64,000 nucleotides of DNA from Fusicatenibacter saccharivorans (GCF_015557635.1 NZ_JADNOP010000005.1:62001-126000), one strand, 5' to 3'; positions 7,011-15,433 are shown, numbered from the stretch's first letter. A program made the numbers and translations. The notes: generated by a model not told the origin, from the sequence alone.

Positions 7011-8771
7011 ATGAAAAGTCTTGGAGTCTACTTGAAGCACTACAAAAAAGAGAGCATCATCGCTCCTTTGTTCAAGCTTCTGGAAGTTGTCTTCGACCTT
7101 CTGGTGCCGATGGTTGTTGCCCAGATCATCGATGTGGGTATCGCAGGCAATAACCGTCCGTACATCGTCAGCCGTTTTGGAATCCTCGTTCTGATGGCGG
7201 CAGTCGGACTTTGCTGCAGCTTCACCGCGCAGTATTTCGCGGCAAAAGCGAGCGTCGGCTGTGCAACCGAGCTTCGCCAGGCGGTCTTTGACCACATCCA
7301 GGCTCTGTCCTTTACGGAGCTGGATACCATTGGAACCGATACGCTGATCACCCGTCTGATCAACGATATCAACCAGGTGCAGAACGGAATCAACATGGGT
7401 CTGCGTCTGCTGCTGCGGAGTCCGTTTATCGTATTCGGTTCCGTTGTGATGGCATTTACCGTCAACGTAAAATGTGCCATCGTATTCCTGGTTACTGTTC
7501 CGATCCTGTTCGTTGCCGTATTCGGCATTATGCTGGTCAGCATCCCGCTGTTCAAAAAGGTACAGGCGGCACTCGACCGCGTCACCGGAATGACAAGAGA
7601 AAATCTGAACGGTGTCCGTGTCATCCGTGCGTTCTGCCGTGAGGAGCAGTCTGTTGCCGATTTCGAAAAGAGCAACGATGAGCTGACTCGTCTGAACGAG
7701 TTTGTCGGAAAAATTTCCGCACTGTTAAATCCGCTGACCTATGTCCTCATCAACATCGCAGCCGTTGTCCTGATCTGGCAGGCAGGCCTTCAGGTCAACA
7801 TCGGCAGTATGCAGCAGGGACAGGTTGTCGCACTTTACAACTACATGCTGCAGATCATCGTGGAGCTGATCAAACTGGCATCGCTCATCATCACCTTAAA
7901 CAAATCCGTTGCCTGTGCAGAGCGTGTCTCCGGCGTACTGACGGTTCCGACAACCATGAACTACCCGGCAAAAGGCGGCGCTGCAAAGAAAGTAACTGGC
8001 GATGCAGCTGTTACATTTAAAAATGTCAGCTTCACCTATGCAGGAGCCGGCGCAGAGAGCTTATCGGATATCAGCTTTACCGCAAAACGCGGCCAGACCA
8101 TCGGAATCATCGGCGGTACCGGAAGCGGAAAATCGACGCTGGTCAGCCTGATTTCCCGTTTCTACGATGCGACCAGCGGTGACGTCATGGTAGACGGCGA
8201 GAATGTAAAGAATTACACGAAAGAAGAGCTCTGCAATAAAGTCGGTGTTGTTCAGCAGAGAGCAGTGCTCTTTAAAGGCAGCATCCGTGACAATATGAAG
8301 TGGGGCAAAGAGGACGCCACCGATGCAGAAATCTGGGAGGCGCTCACCACAGCCCAGGCGAAAGAAGTCGTAGAAGGCAAACAGGATCAGCTCGATTTTA
8401 TGCTGGAGCAGAACGGAAAAAACCTCTCCGGCGGACAGAAACAGCGTCTTTCTATTGCGCGTGCGCTGGTAAAAAAACCGGAAATCCTGATTCTGGACGA
8501 CAGCTCGAGTGCGCTTGACTTTGCAACGGATGCAAAACTCCGCAAAGCCGTCCACAATCTCGAAGGAAACACGACAACCTTCCTCGTATCCCAGCGAATC
8601 GCCGGCATCCGTCAGGCAGACCAGATCCTCGTTCTTGGAAATGGTACGCTCGAAGGAAACGGCACACACGACGAGCTGATGAAAACCTGCGAGGTTTACC
8701 GCGAGATTTACTTCTCCCAGTTCCCGGAAGAGCGTGCAGCTTATAACAACGAAAGCGGGGTGATCGCATGA
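7011..8771 (+). CDS. ABC exporter half-transporter, subunit with degenerate ATPase residues
   Basis: A 586-residue half-transporter with six membrane helices (about 15-300) and a C-terminal ATPase domain. Walker A is 'GGTGSGKS' near residue 370 and the signature 'LSGGQ' is intact near 473. The Walker B is followed by Asp497 in place of the catalytic Glu, and the H-loop has Gln528 in place of His. This is the non-catalytic half of a heterodimeric exporter of the BmrCD/LmrCD/TM287-288 kind, which expels drugs or lipophilic compounds. ATG 7011 is chosen over an upstream in-frame ATG at 6957 because the shorter form matches family length. The stop overlaps the next start by 4 bp. Confidence 0.88.
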   Translation: MKSLGVYLKHYKKESIIAPLFKLLEVVFDLLVPMVVAQIIDVGIAGNNRPYIVSRFGILVLMAAVGLCCSFTAQYFAAKASVGCATELRQAVFDHIQALSFTELDTIGTDTLITRLINDINQVQNGINMGLRLLLRSPFIVFGSVVMAFTVNVKCAIVFLVTVPILFVAVFGIMLVSIPLFKKVQAALDRVTGMTRENLNGVRVIRAFCREEQSVADFEKSNDELTRLNEFVGKISALLNPLTYVLINIAAVVLIWQAGLQVNIGSMQQGQVVALYNYMLQIIVELIKLASLIITLNKSVACAERVSGVLTVPTTMNYPAKGGAAKKVTGDAAVTFKNVSFTYAGAGAESLSDISFTAKRGQTIGIIGGTGSGKSTLVSLISRFYDATSGDVMVDGENVKNYTKEELCNKVGVVQQRAVLFKGSIRDNMKWGKEDATDAEIWEALTTAQAKEVVEGKQDQLDFMLEQNGKNLSGGQKQRLSIARALVKKPEILILDDSSSALDFATDAKLRKAVHNLEGNTTTFLVSQRIAGIRQADQILVLGNGTLEGNGTHDELMKTCEVYREIYFSQFPEERAAYNNESGVIA

Positions 8772-10522
8772 AAAAGACAGAAAACAAGTCTGGAAAAAGC
8801 GGCATGCAGGTCATGAAAAAGCTGATGGCGTTTATCGGAAATTATAAAATTTTCTTAGGCCTTAGTATTGTTCTGGCTGCGGTTACCGTTATTTTACAGC
8901 TTTATATTCCGATCCTGTTCGGCGATGCGATCGATGAGGTCGTTGCAGCCCACCAGGTCAATTTCCCGGAGATGTGGTTCTATCTGAAACGAATCGTATT
9001 CTTTACCCTCGTTTCCGCACTTTCCGCATGGATCATGAACCTGATCAACAACCGTATGACGTACCGCATCGTGCGCGACCTTCGTTCCCAGGCGATCCGT
9101 CATATCCAGGTGCTGCCGCTGTCCTATCTGGATCAGCACAGCTCCGGAGACATCGTAAGCCGTGTTATCGCAGATACCGATATCTTATCGGACGGTCTTC
9201 TGCTTGGCTTTACGCAGCTGTTCTCCGGCATCGTAACCATTATTGTGACACTGTTTTTCATGTTCTCGAAGAACGTATGGATCACCCTTCTTGTGATCTG
9301 CCTGACACCTCTCAGCTTCTTCGTGGCAAAATTTATTTCCGGCCGCTCGTTCAAAATGTTCCAGAAACAGAGTGAGACGAGAGGAAAACAGACCGCACTC
9401 ATCGATGAGATGATCGGAAACCAGAAAGTAGTCAAAGCGTTCGGCTATGAGGAAAAAGCTTCCGAGCGTTTTGCAGAGATCAACAAAGATCTGCAGAAAT
9501 ACAGCCAGCAGGCCGTGTTCTACAGTTCCTTAACGAACCCGTCCACCCGTTTTGTCAACAACGTGATCTATGCCGGTGTTGCCCTTGTGGGAGCTTTCAT
9601 GATCCCGGGCGGCGCGCTGACCGTCGGCGGACTTTCCGTTCTGCTGTCGTACGCAAACCAGTATATGAAACCGTTCAATGATATCAGTTCCGTTATCACC
9701 GAGATGCAGAACGCGCTTGCCTGCGCAGGCCGTATCTTTGCTCTTCTGGAAGAGAAAGAGGAGAGTGCAGACCCGGCCGGAACGATCGATACCGTGACGG
9801 GAAATGTGACGATCGATGATGTAGCATTTAGTTATGACAAAGAGAAAAAACTGATCGAGAACTTTAATCTTGACGTACAGCCGGGCATGCGTGTTGCCAT
9901 TGTCGGCCCGACCGGATGCGGAAAGACGACGTTTATCAACCTGCTGATGCGCTTCTATGATGTCGATGCCGGAAAGGTCTGCATCGACGGAAAGCCGATC
10001 GACAAACTGTCCCGCCATGCGCTCCGCAGCTGCTTTGGTATGGTGCTGCAGGATACCTGGATCAAACAGGGAACCGTGCGCGACAACATCAGCTTCGGAA
10101 AGCCGGATGCGACGGAAGAGGAGATCATCAATGCGGCCAAAGAGGCACACAGCTGGGAGTTTATCAAGCGTCTGCCGAAGGGGCTTGACACGGTTCTCAG
10201 CGAAGACAGCATCAGCCAGGGGCAGAAACAGCTTCTTTGTATCACCCGTGTCATGCTCTGCCTGCCGCCGATGCTGATCCTCGACGAGGCGACCTCCAGC
10301 ATCGATACCCGTACCGAACTGCAGGTTCAGGAGGCGTTTGACAAGCTGATGCAGGGCAGAACGAGTTTCGTCGTTGCCCACCGTCTGTCCACGATCCGCA
10401 ACGCTTCGCTGATCCTCGTCATGAAAGACGGAAAGATTATCGAGCAGGGACGCCATGAGGAGCTTCTTGAGAAGAAAGGTTTCTACTACAATCTGTACAA
10501 CAGCCAGTTCCAGGCGTCATAA
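8768..10522 (+). CDS. ABC exporter half-transporter, catalytic partner
   Basis: A 584-residue half-transporter that starts inside the stop codon of its partner (ATGA overlap), which ensures paired synthesis. It has six predicted membrane helices and an ATPase domain with an intact Walker A ('GPTGCGKT'), Walker B Glu507 and H-loop His538, but a degenerate signature, 'ISQGQ' at 482-486. The mutated signature here and the altered Walker B/H-loop in the first subunit belong to the same composite ATP site. One site should therefore be degenerate and the other, built from this subunit's Walker motifs and the partner's LSGGQ, active. The substrate is unknown; the divergent LysR gene may regulate the pair. 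Confidence 0.88.
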   Translation: MKKTENKSGKSGMQVMKKLMAFIGNYKIFLGLSIVLAAVTVILQLYIPILFGDAIDEVVAAHQVNFPEMWFYLKRIVFFTLVSALSAWIMNLINNRMTYRIVRDLRSQAIRHIQVLPLSYLDQHSSGDIVSRVIADTDILSDGLLLGFTQLFSGIVTIIVTLFFMFSKNVWITLLVICLTPLSFFVAKFISGRSFKMFQKQSETRGKQTALIDEMIGNQKVVKAFGYEEKASERFAEINKDLQKYSQQAVFYSSLTNPSTRFVNNVIYAGVALVGAFMIPGGALTVGGLSVLLSYANQYMKPFNDISSVITEMQNALACAGRIFALLEEKEESADPAGTIDTVTGNVTIDDVAFSYDKEKKLIENFNLDVQPGMRVAIVGPTGCGKTTFINLLMRFYDVDAGKVCIDGKPIDKLSRHALRSCFGMVLQDTWIKQGTVRDNISFGKPDATEEEIINAAKEAHSWEFIKRLPKGLDTVLSEDSISQGQKQLLCITRVMLCLPPMLILDEATSSIDTRTELQVQEAFDKLMQGRTSFVVAHRLSTIRNASLILVMKDGKIIEQGRHEELLEKKGFYYNLYNSQFQAS

Positions 10523-10543
10523 AAGATATTTGGAAAAGAGAAC

Positions 10544-10603
10544 AGCAGATCTGTGCCGCGCATGCGATTTTGAGGCGTGCGCGCGCAGATCTGCTGATTT
10601 TTT
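10544..10603 (+). terminator. Terminator of the ABC exporter operon
   Basis: AGCAGATCTG (10544-10553) pairs with CAGATCTGCT (10586-10595), with additional GC pairing inside, followed by ATTTTTTAT. Confidence 0.85.
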
Positions 10604-10646
10604 ATATGTTTTTGCAATATTCTGAAAAAAAATACGGCATGGGGTA

Positions 10647-10675
10647 TTGACGAATCCTATCACAGGTGCTATAGT
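10647..10675 (+). promoter_or_regulatory. Promoter of the glycine riboswitch transcript
   Basis: TTGACG at 10647-10652, 17-bp spacer, TATAGT at 10670-10675. The predicted start near 10682 is about 30 bases before the first aptamer. Confidence 0.75.
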
Positions 10676-10711
10676 TTTACAAAAATAAAAAAAGACGTAG
10701 AAGTTTTTAGA

Positions 10712-10921
10712 AAATGTGCGGAGAGCCTTTGGAAATTTAATTTTCGAAAGGTGCACGACCGAAGAAGTAAAACTTTCAGGTGCTGGTTCTCTTCTTAAAA
10801 CAAGAACGGACGGGAGACGGCGAGGACTAAAAACGGAGTGGTCTCTGGAGAAGCTCTTGAAAAGAGTGCCGAAGGTGCAATGCAGCGATGCAGAATCTCT
10901 CAGGCAAAAGGACAGAGTCAA
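10712..10921 (+). ncRNA. Tandem glycine riboswitch (two aptamers)
   Basis: Two successive segments carry glycine aptamer marks. The first, about 10716-10817, has 'GCGGAGAGCC', 'ACCGAAGAAG', 'CTTTCAGGT' and 'GGACGGGAGA'. The second, about 10836-10921, has 'GGTCTCTGG', 'GTGCCGAAGGTGCAA', 'CTCTCAGGCA' and 'GGACAGAG', very close to the family consensus. Tandem glycine aptamers bind glycine and control glycine cleavage genes or transporters. This one lies directly upstream of an AGCS-type amino acid:sodium symporter, with a terminator at 11021-11064 as the probable expression platform. A transporter would be expected to be shut off by glycine, but the direction cannot be proven from sequence. Confidence 0.85.
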
Positions 10922-11020
10922 AAAAGATACAGAAGAAAAACAGCCGCGGAACAAAAAAGCGGTGCGCAGAAACGAAAAAATTCCGGAAGCGCGGTTTTTT
11001 GCTGTATTTTTCAATCAGAG

Positions 11021-11064
11021 CCATGTTCTGCAGGAAAAGTCCCGCAGGAGATGGTATTTTTTTT
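11021..11064 (+). terminator. Riboswitch-controlled terminator before the symporter gene
   Basis: CCAT-CTGC-GGA pairs with TCC-GCAG-ATGG across small internal loops, followed by TATTTTTTTT. It lies between the aptamers and the symporter start, so it is the likely attenuator. A weaker long-range pairing also exists between ATACAG/CCGCG near 10927-10948 and CGCGG/CTGTAT near 10989-11006. Confidence 0.75.
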
Positions 11065-11133
11065 CTCAAAACGGTGCGGATGTGTGATCCACATCGTTCA
11101 GACCATACGTCGAATGGAAAGGGAGAAAAGAAA

Positions 11134-12498
11134 ATGGATGCATTGAATCAGGCAATTGCGCAGATCAGTGATGTGCTCTGGAACAGCGTACTGCTGTTTC
11201 TGCTGGTAGGTACGGGAGTTTATTTCTCTGTTCGGACCCGCTTTGTACAGGTAAGAAAGTTTAAGACCGCGTGGAACCGCGTCTTCGGCGGTTTCTCGTT
11301 AAAGGGTAAGAAGGCCGGAAAAGACGGCATGACTTCCTTCCAGGCGCTTGCAACAGCGATCGCCGCACAGGTCGGAACCGGAAACATCGCAGGATGTGCG
11401 ACCGCACTCGTATCCGGCGGTCCGGGAGCCATCTTCTGGATGTGGCTTGCTGCGTTCTTCGGCATGGCAACGATCTACGGCGAGGCGTATCTCGCGCAGA
11501 TCTCCAAACGCCGCGATGAGAACGGAGAAGTCATCGGAGGACCGGTTTACTACATTACCCACGCATTCAAGGGAACGTTTGGAAAAGCACTGGCAGGCTT
11601 CTTTGCCGTAGCCGTTATTCTGGCACTTGGCTTTATGGGAAATATGGTACAGTCGAACTCCATCAGTGATGCGTTCTACACCGCATTTTCCGTACCGAAA
11701 TGGGTGATGGGTGTGATTGTAGCCGTTCTCGCCGCATTCATTTTCATCGGAGGTATCTCCCGTATCGCATCCTTCACCGAAAAAGTTGTTCCGGTGATGG
11801 CAGCACTGTATCTTGTCGGAGCCCTTGTTGTTATTCTGATCAACATCCAGCATGTGCCGTCAGCGATTGCTTCGATCTTTATCTGTGCATTCCGTCCGGA
11901 CGCCGTATTTGGTGCAGCAGCCGGTATTACCGTGCGGAAAGCCATGCGTTACGGTGTTGCCCGAGGCCTCTTCTCTAATGAAGCCGGTATGGGTTCCACC
12001 CCGCATGCCCATGCGATTGCCGATGTCGAGAACCCGGAGGATCAGGGTGAAGTAGCGATGATCGGTGTCTTTATTGATACCTTCGTTGTCCTGACCATGA
12101 CCGCTCTCGTTATTCTTTCTTCCGGCGTTCTGGAAGAGATGATGAGTACCGGTGTTAAAGGAACCCCGGTCGCACAGGCGGCATTCCGAACCGGCCTCAA
12201 AGGCTTCGGACCGGCGTTCGTAGCGATCTGTCTTCTGTTCTTTGCATTCTCGACCATCGTCGGATGGTACTTTTTCGCAAGACAGAACGTACAGTATCTG
12301 TTCGGAAAGAAAGCAGTCGTTCCGTTCTCGCTGATCGTCGTTGTGTTCGTTTTCCTCGGCTCTCTGCTGAAAGTAGACCTCGTATGGAACCTGTCAGACC
12401 TCTTTAACGGCCTGATGGTAATTCCAAACCTCATGGCGTTGATCGTCCTCGCAGGAACCGTAGCAAAAGCGGCAAAAGGTGAAAAAGTAGAATTCTAA
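11134..12498 (+). CDS. Alanine/glycine:sodium symporter (AGCS family)
   Basis: A 454-residue polytopic membrane carrier of the AGCS family, importing alanine or glycine with sodium. The segment 'AIAAQVGTGNIAGCATAL' is the family's conserved glycine-rich stretch, and 'GLFSNEAGMGSTPHAHA' is the second hallmark. ATG 11134 follows AAAGGGAGAA; translation from farther upstream would run through the riboswitch. The tandem glycine riboswitch in the leader argues strongly for glycine as a substrate or related signal. It is a single-gene transcript, closed by the terminator at 12517-12558. Confidence 0.9.
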   Translation: MDALNQAIAQISDVLWNSVLLFLLVGTGVYFSVRTRFVQVRKFKTAWNRVFGGFSLKGKKAGKDGMTSFQALATAIAAQVGTGNIAGCATALVSGGPGAIFWMWLAAFFGMATIYGEAYLAQISKRRDENGEVIGGPVYYITHAFKGTFGKALAGFFAVAVILALGFMGNMVQSNSISDAFYTAFSVPKWVMGVIVAVLAAFIFIGGISRIASFTEKVVPVMAALYLVGALVVILINIQHVPSAIASIFICAFRPDAVFGAAAGITVRKAMRYGVARGLFSNEAGMGSTPHAHAIADVENPEDQGEVAMIGVFIDTFVVLTMTALVILSSGVLEEMMSTGVKGTPVAQAAFRTGLKGFGPAFVAICLLFFAFSTIVGWYFFARQNVQYLFGKKAVVPFSLIVVVFVFLGSLLKVDLVWNLSDLFNGLMVIPNLMALIVLAGTVAKAAKGEKVEF

Positions 12499-12516
12499 TC
12501 ATATATACAGAACGGG

Positions 12517-12558
12517 AAAAAGGAGGAAAGTCTGCTGATGCAGACTTTTCTCCTTTTT
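12517..12558 (+). terminator. Terminator of the symporter gene
   Basis: AAAAAGGAGGAAAGTCTGC pairs with GCAGACTTTTCTCCTTTTT around a TGAT loop, ending in five T residues that overlap the left arm of the following palindromic repeat. Confidence 0.85.
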
Positions 12559-12630
12559 GCAATTATTCAGAGCCACATCTCGATTCCGCTGCGCTGCATC
12601 TCGATATGGCCTCTGAATAATTGCAAAAAG
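12553..12630. repeat. Palindromic intergenic repeat, short copy (78 bp)
   Basis: A perfect 20-bp inverted repeat (12553-12572 with 12611-12630; core ATTATTCAGAG/CTCTGAATAAT) encloses a module with two CATCTCGAT copies flanking TCCGCTGCGCTG. The same module recurs in inverse orientation at about 40313-40357 inside a longer element. No coding capacity and no transposase are present. It looks like a small non-autonomous palindromic element (MITE- or REP-like). Confidence 0.75.
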
Positions 12631-12972
12631 AAAGACCGGCAGGGGAGCTACCGGTCTTTCAAGGGGAGTATAAATAATTAATAAGGGGTTATTAATTGTA
12701 AAAAAATTTATGAAGGGTAAATTCTTTTACAAAATTGATTATAATACAGATAACGGGAAAAAGCAACATCGAAATTCAAAAGTTGGAAAAAATTACCACA
12801 ATTTGGAAAGCAGTGGTCCGAAAGCAGGAAAAACACTGTATTTTTGGGCTTGCATTCCCCACTTTGGAACAGATACCGTGGAAAAACAGGGTTCTGGATG
12901 CATAATCTGCGCGGAAAAAGCGATACTAAAGGATGTCGCAGGACAAAAAAACATTCAGGAGGAAACAAGATT
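12573..12972. other. Non-coding interval holding the repeat and hairpins
   Basis: After the palindromic repeat there is a 9-bp hairpin (AAAGACCGG 12631-12639 with CCGGTCTTT 12651-12659) and a perfect inverted repeat AATTAATAA-GGGG-TTATTAATT at 12676-12697. A TATAAT at 12740-12745 has no convincing -35. An open frame from 12710 lacks a ribosome binding site and was not accepted. The rest shows nothing recognisable up to the AGGAGG at 12957-12962. Confidence 0.5.
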
Positions 12973-13173
12973 ATGACCAGAAACAGCAAAAATGAATACA
13001 GCAAAAATGAATACAGCAAAAACGAGTACAGCAAAAACGGATACGAGAAAAGCGAATACAGCAAAAACCAGAAGAACAGCAGAGACTGCAATCATGTGAA
13101 AGACCGTGAGATGTCATCCTACGGTCAGCAGAACCGGGAGCAGGACGAGAAGGATGAGTATGAAAAATACTAA
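12973..13173 (+). CDS. Small charged repeat protein, unknown function
   Basis: A 66-residue protein with an excellent AGGAGG ribosome binding site ten bases before ATG 12973. Residues 5-34 consist of six five-residue units of the type Ser-Lys-Asn-Glu-Tyr, and the C-terminal half is also charged ('DREMSSYGQQNREQDEKDEYEKY' region). It has no hydrophobic segment, no signal peptide and only one Cys, so a small soluble, probably disordered protein is expected. No family was recognised. The ribosome binding site and the preservation of frame across the repeats argue that it is translated. A hairpin follows the stop. Confidence 0.6.
   Translation: MTRNSKNEYSKNEYSKNEYSKNGYEKSEYSKNQKNSRDCNHVKDREMSSYGQQNREQDEKDEYEKY
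12985..13074 (+). repeat. 15-bp tandem repeat inside the small protein gene
   Basis: Six in-phase units of 15 bp (AGCAAAAATGAATAC type). The first two are identical and the later ones diverge mostly at third positions or by single changes, so the array expanded within a coding frame. Confidence 0.8.
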
Positions 13174-13191
13174 GTAAACCTTGGGATTCCG

Positions 13192-13242
13192 GCAGAAAAA
13201 GCCGGCGGAGGGTCCCATACGGACTCTGCCGCCGGTTTCTGC
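13192..13242 (+). terminator. Hairpin after the small repeat protein
   Basis: GCAGAAA and GCCGGCGG with GGTCC pair with GGACTC, CCGCCGG and TTTCTGC. The stem is strong but the following T-tract is poor, so it may be a terminator or an mRNA-stabilising structure. Confidence 0.55.
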
Positions 13243-13292
13243 ATACATATAAAACAGGAGAGAAAGTCAGATCCGGAGAGGGGGACCAGGAT

Positions 13293-13610
13293 ATGGCAGG
13301 CATGACACTGCTGGCGGCAGACCAGCTGGACTGGTACGTGGGAAAACCGTGGGCGATGATCATCGATGTGCGGAACCGGCGGGAATACGAAAAAGGGCAT
13401 GTGAAAGGAGCGGTGAATCTTCCCTATGACCATCTGCTCGAACGGGTCTGTCTGCCGCGGGACAAAATTCTTGTGATCTGCTGTGAGCGGGGTGCCGCGA
13501 GCATGGCGGAGGGAAAGCGGCTGGCGGAGAACGGATACGAGGTCAAAACGGTCATCGGCGGAATGCATGCATACCGCGGACGATATCTGGTGGCGGGAGA
13601 AGAACTGTAA
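13293..13610 (+). CDS. Single-domain rhodanese-like sulfurtransferase
   Basis: A 105-residue rhodanese domain. 'MIIDVRNRREYEKGHVKGAVNLP' carries the family pattern D-V-R-x-x-x-E-Y-x-x-G-H-I/V-x-G-A-x-N, and the active-site loop is C64-E-R-G-A-A-S70 at the expected place. Such proteins carry persulfide sulfur on the cysteine for sulfur transfer or thiol chemistry in the cytoplasm. A preceding Cys63 is also present. The ATG at 13293 is preceded by GGAGAGGGGG. The gene is followed after 106 bp by a phosphodiesterase gene in the same direction; no functional link is evident. Confidence 0.85.
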   Translation: MAGMTLLAADQLDWYVGKPWAMIIDVRNRREYEKGHVKGAVNLPYDHLLERVCLPRDKILVICCERGAASMAEGKRLAENGYEVKTVIGGMHAYRGRYLVAGEEL

Positions 13611-13716
13611 GGGGGCGGCAATCCAACATTTCTTCTTGTCAAGCGGGAAAAGATACGGTAAGATGAAACAGAAAACAATACAAAACCAAACCACAAAACG
13701 AAAGAGAGATCACGAT

Positions 13717-14259
13717 ATGAAATACATGTTTGCATCTGATATTCACGGTTCTGCCTATTACTGCAGAAAAATGCTGGAAGCCTTCGAGGCAGAGGGCGCA
13801 AGCCGCCTGTTTCTATTAGGCGACCTTCTCTATCACGGCCCGAGAAACGATCTTCCAAAAGAATACGCACCGAAACAGGTCATCGCCATGCTGAATGAGA
13901 AAAAACAGTACCTCACCAACGTGCGCGGAAACTGCGACGCAGAAGTAGATCAGATGGTACTGGAGTTCCCGGTGCTGGCAGATTACGGCATCCTGATCGA
14001 GGGAGGCCATACCTTCTATATGAGCCATGGCCACATCTACAATGAGCAGAATCTGCCGCCGCTGATGGATGGAGATATCTTCCTGTACGGCCATACCCAC
14101 GTCCTGCGTGCCGAGAAAAAAGGCGCACACACCTTTCTGAACCCGGGTTCTGTATCTCTGCCGAAAGAGGGCAATATCCCGACCTATGCAATCCTCGAGG
14201 ACGGCGTATTTACGATCAAAGGCTTTGACGGCACCGTCGTAAAACAGCTCACATTATAA
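13717..14259 (+). CDS. yfcE: YfcE-type metallophosphodiesterase
   Basis: A 180-residue calcineurin-like phosphodiesterase closely resembling E. coli YfcE. The metal-binding elements are 'SDIHG', 'LGDLLYHGPRN', 'RGNCD' and 'YGHTH'. The 'HGPRN...YAPKQV' and 'NPGSVSLPK' stretches are specific to the YfcE subgroup. YfcE hydrolyses model phosphodiesters with Mn2+; its natural substrate is unknown. ATG 13717 is chosen because it gives the family length and follows AAAGAGAG. The stop is 16 bp before the RNA methyltransferase gene, so the two are likely co-transcribed. Confidence 0.9.
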   Translation: MKYMFASDIHGSAYYCRKMLEAFEAEGASRLFLLGDLLYHGPRNDLPKEYAPKQVIAMLNEKKQYLTNVRGNCDAEVDQMVLEFPVLADYGILIEGGHTFYMSHGHIYNEQNLPPLMDGDIFLYGHTHVLRAEKKGAHTFLNPGSVSLPKEGNIPTYAILEDGVFTIKGFDGTVVKQLTL

Positions 14260-14275
14260 GAGGGGACGGGAGAGT

Positions 14276-15433
14276 ATGGAATTATATGAATTGATCGCCC
14301 CGTGCCACTTCGGCCTGGAGGCGGTGATGAAACGTGAAATTCTCGACCTCGGCTACGAAATCGAGCGCGTGGAGGATGGAAAAGTAACGTTTCTTGCAGA
14401 TGCAGAGGGAATCGCCTACGCCAACCTGTTCCTTCGCACGACCGAGCGTATCCTGCTCAAAGTAGGACAGGTCCACGCCGAAACGTACGATGAACTCTTT
14501 GAAGCGACAAAAGCGCTCCCGTGGGAGAAATTTATCCCGAAAAACGGAAAGTTCTGGGTAACGAAGGCAAACTCCATCAAGAGTAAGCTCTTCAGCCCGT
14601 CCGATATCCAGTCGATCATGAAAAAAGCGATTGTCGAGCGATTGAAACAGGTCTACCACATGGAGTGGTTCCCGGAGGACGGTGCACAGTACCCGATCCG
14701 TGTTTCGATTTTAAAAGACGAGGTTACGATCGGACTCGATACCTCCGGCGTTTCCCTTCATAAGAGAGGCTACCGCAAGCTGACCGCGAAAGCGCCGATC
14801 ACCGAGACCCTTGCCGCAGCACTTATCATGCTGACTCCGTGGAAGGGTGACCGGATTCTTGTCGATCCGTTCTGCGGAAGCGGTACGTTCCCGATCGAGG
14901 CGGCCATGATGGCGGCCGATATTGCACCGGGTCTCAACCGTTCTTTCCTTGCGGAGCAGTGGACGCACCTCGTGCCGAAAAAATGCTGGATGGATGCGGC
15001 GGAGGATGCACGCTACCGGATCCGGAACGATATTGAGACAGATATTCAGGGCTTTGATATCGACGGAGATGTCATCAAGAGTGCCAGAGAGAACGCAAAG
15101 CTGGCCGGTGTGGATCACCTGATCCATTTCCAACAGCGTCCGGTTGCTGAGTTGTCGCACCCGAAAAAATACGGTTTTCTGATTACCAACCCGCCGTACG
15201 GTGAGCGCCTGGAGGACAAAAAAGATCTTCCAGCCCTGTATCAGACATTAGGAGAGCGGTACCGCGCTCTCGATTCCTGGTCGATGTATCTGATCACGAG
15301 CTACGAGGATGCCGAGCGGTATCTCGGCAAAAAGGCGGATAAAAACCGTAAAATTTACAATGGAATGCTGAAAACCTACTTTTACCAGTACGCGGGACCG
15401 AAGCCGCCGCGCCGGGAAAAAGAACAGAAATAA
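14276..15433 (+). CDS. THUMP-domain RNA methyltransferase (YpsC/RlmL-N type)
   Basis: A 385-residue class I SAM-dependent methyltransferase of the UPF0020 group. The N-terminal half (about 1-160) has the ferredoxin-like and THUMP RNA-binding region, starting 'LYELIAPCHFGLEAVMKREI'. The catalytic half has the SAM motif 'DPFCGSGT' from Asp197 and the N6/N2-base motif 'NPPYGERL' from Asn305. Relatives methylate guanosine in 23S rRNA, so a ribosomal RNA target is likely but not proven. It sits directly behind yfcE and ends at a terminator. Confidence 0.88.
   Translation: MELYELIAPCHFGLEAVMKREILDLGYEIERVEDGKVTFLADAEGIAYANLFLRTTERILLKVGQVHAETYDELFEATKALPWEKFIPKNGKFWVTKANSIKSKLFSPSDIQSIMKKAIVERLKQVYHMEWFPEDGAQYPIRVSILKDEVTIGLDTSGVSLHKRGYRKLTAKAPITETLAAALIMLTPWKGDRILVDPFCGSGTFPIEAAMMAADIAPGLNRSFLAEQWTHLVPKKCWMDAAEDARYRIRNDIETDIQGFDIDGDVIKSARENAKLAGVDHLIHFQQRPVAELSHPKKYGFLITNPPYGERLEDKKDLPALYQTLGERYRALDSWSMYLITSYEDAERYLGKKADKNRKIYNGMLKTYFYQYAGPKPPRREKEQK

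Noticed and set aside
10716-11146. Open frames through the glycine riboswitch leader
   Set aside because: The sequence is explained by the two aptamers and the terminator; the frames are chance products of an A-rich leader.
12553-12630. Insertion sequence at the palindromic repeat
   Set aside because: No transposase frame is present in either copy; it can only be a non-autonomous element at most.
12710-12976. 88-codon frame before the small repeat protein
   Set aside because: It has no ribosome binding site, no recognisable domain and overlaps the AGGAGG that serves the gene at 12973.
12985-13074. Regular 15-bp repeats considered as a CRISPR-like array
   Set aside because: The units are contiguous without spacers and remain in one reading frame.
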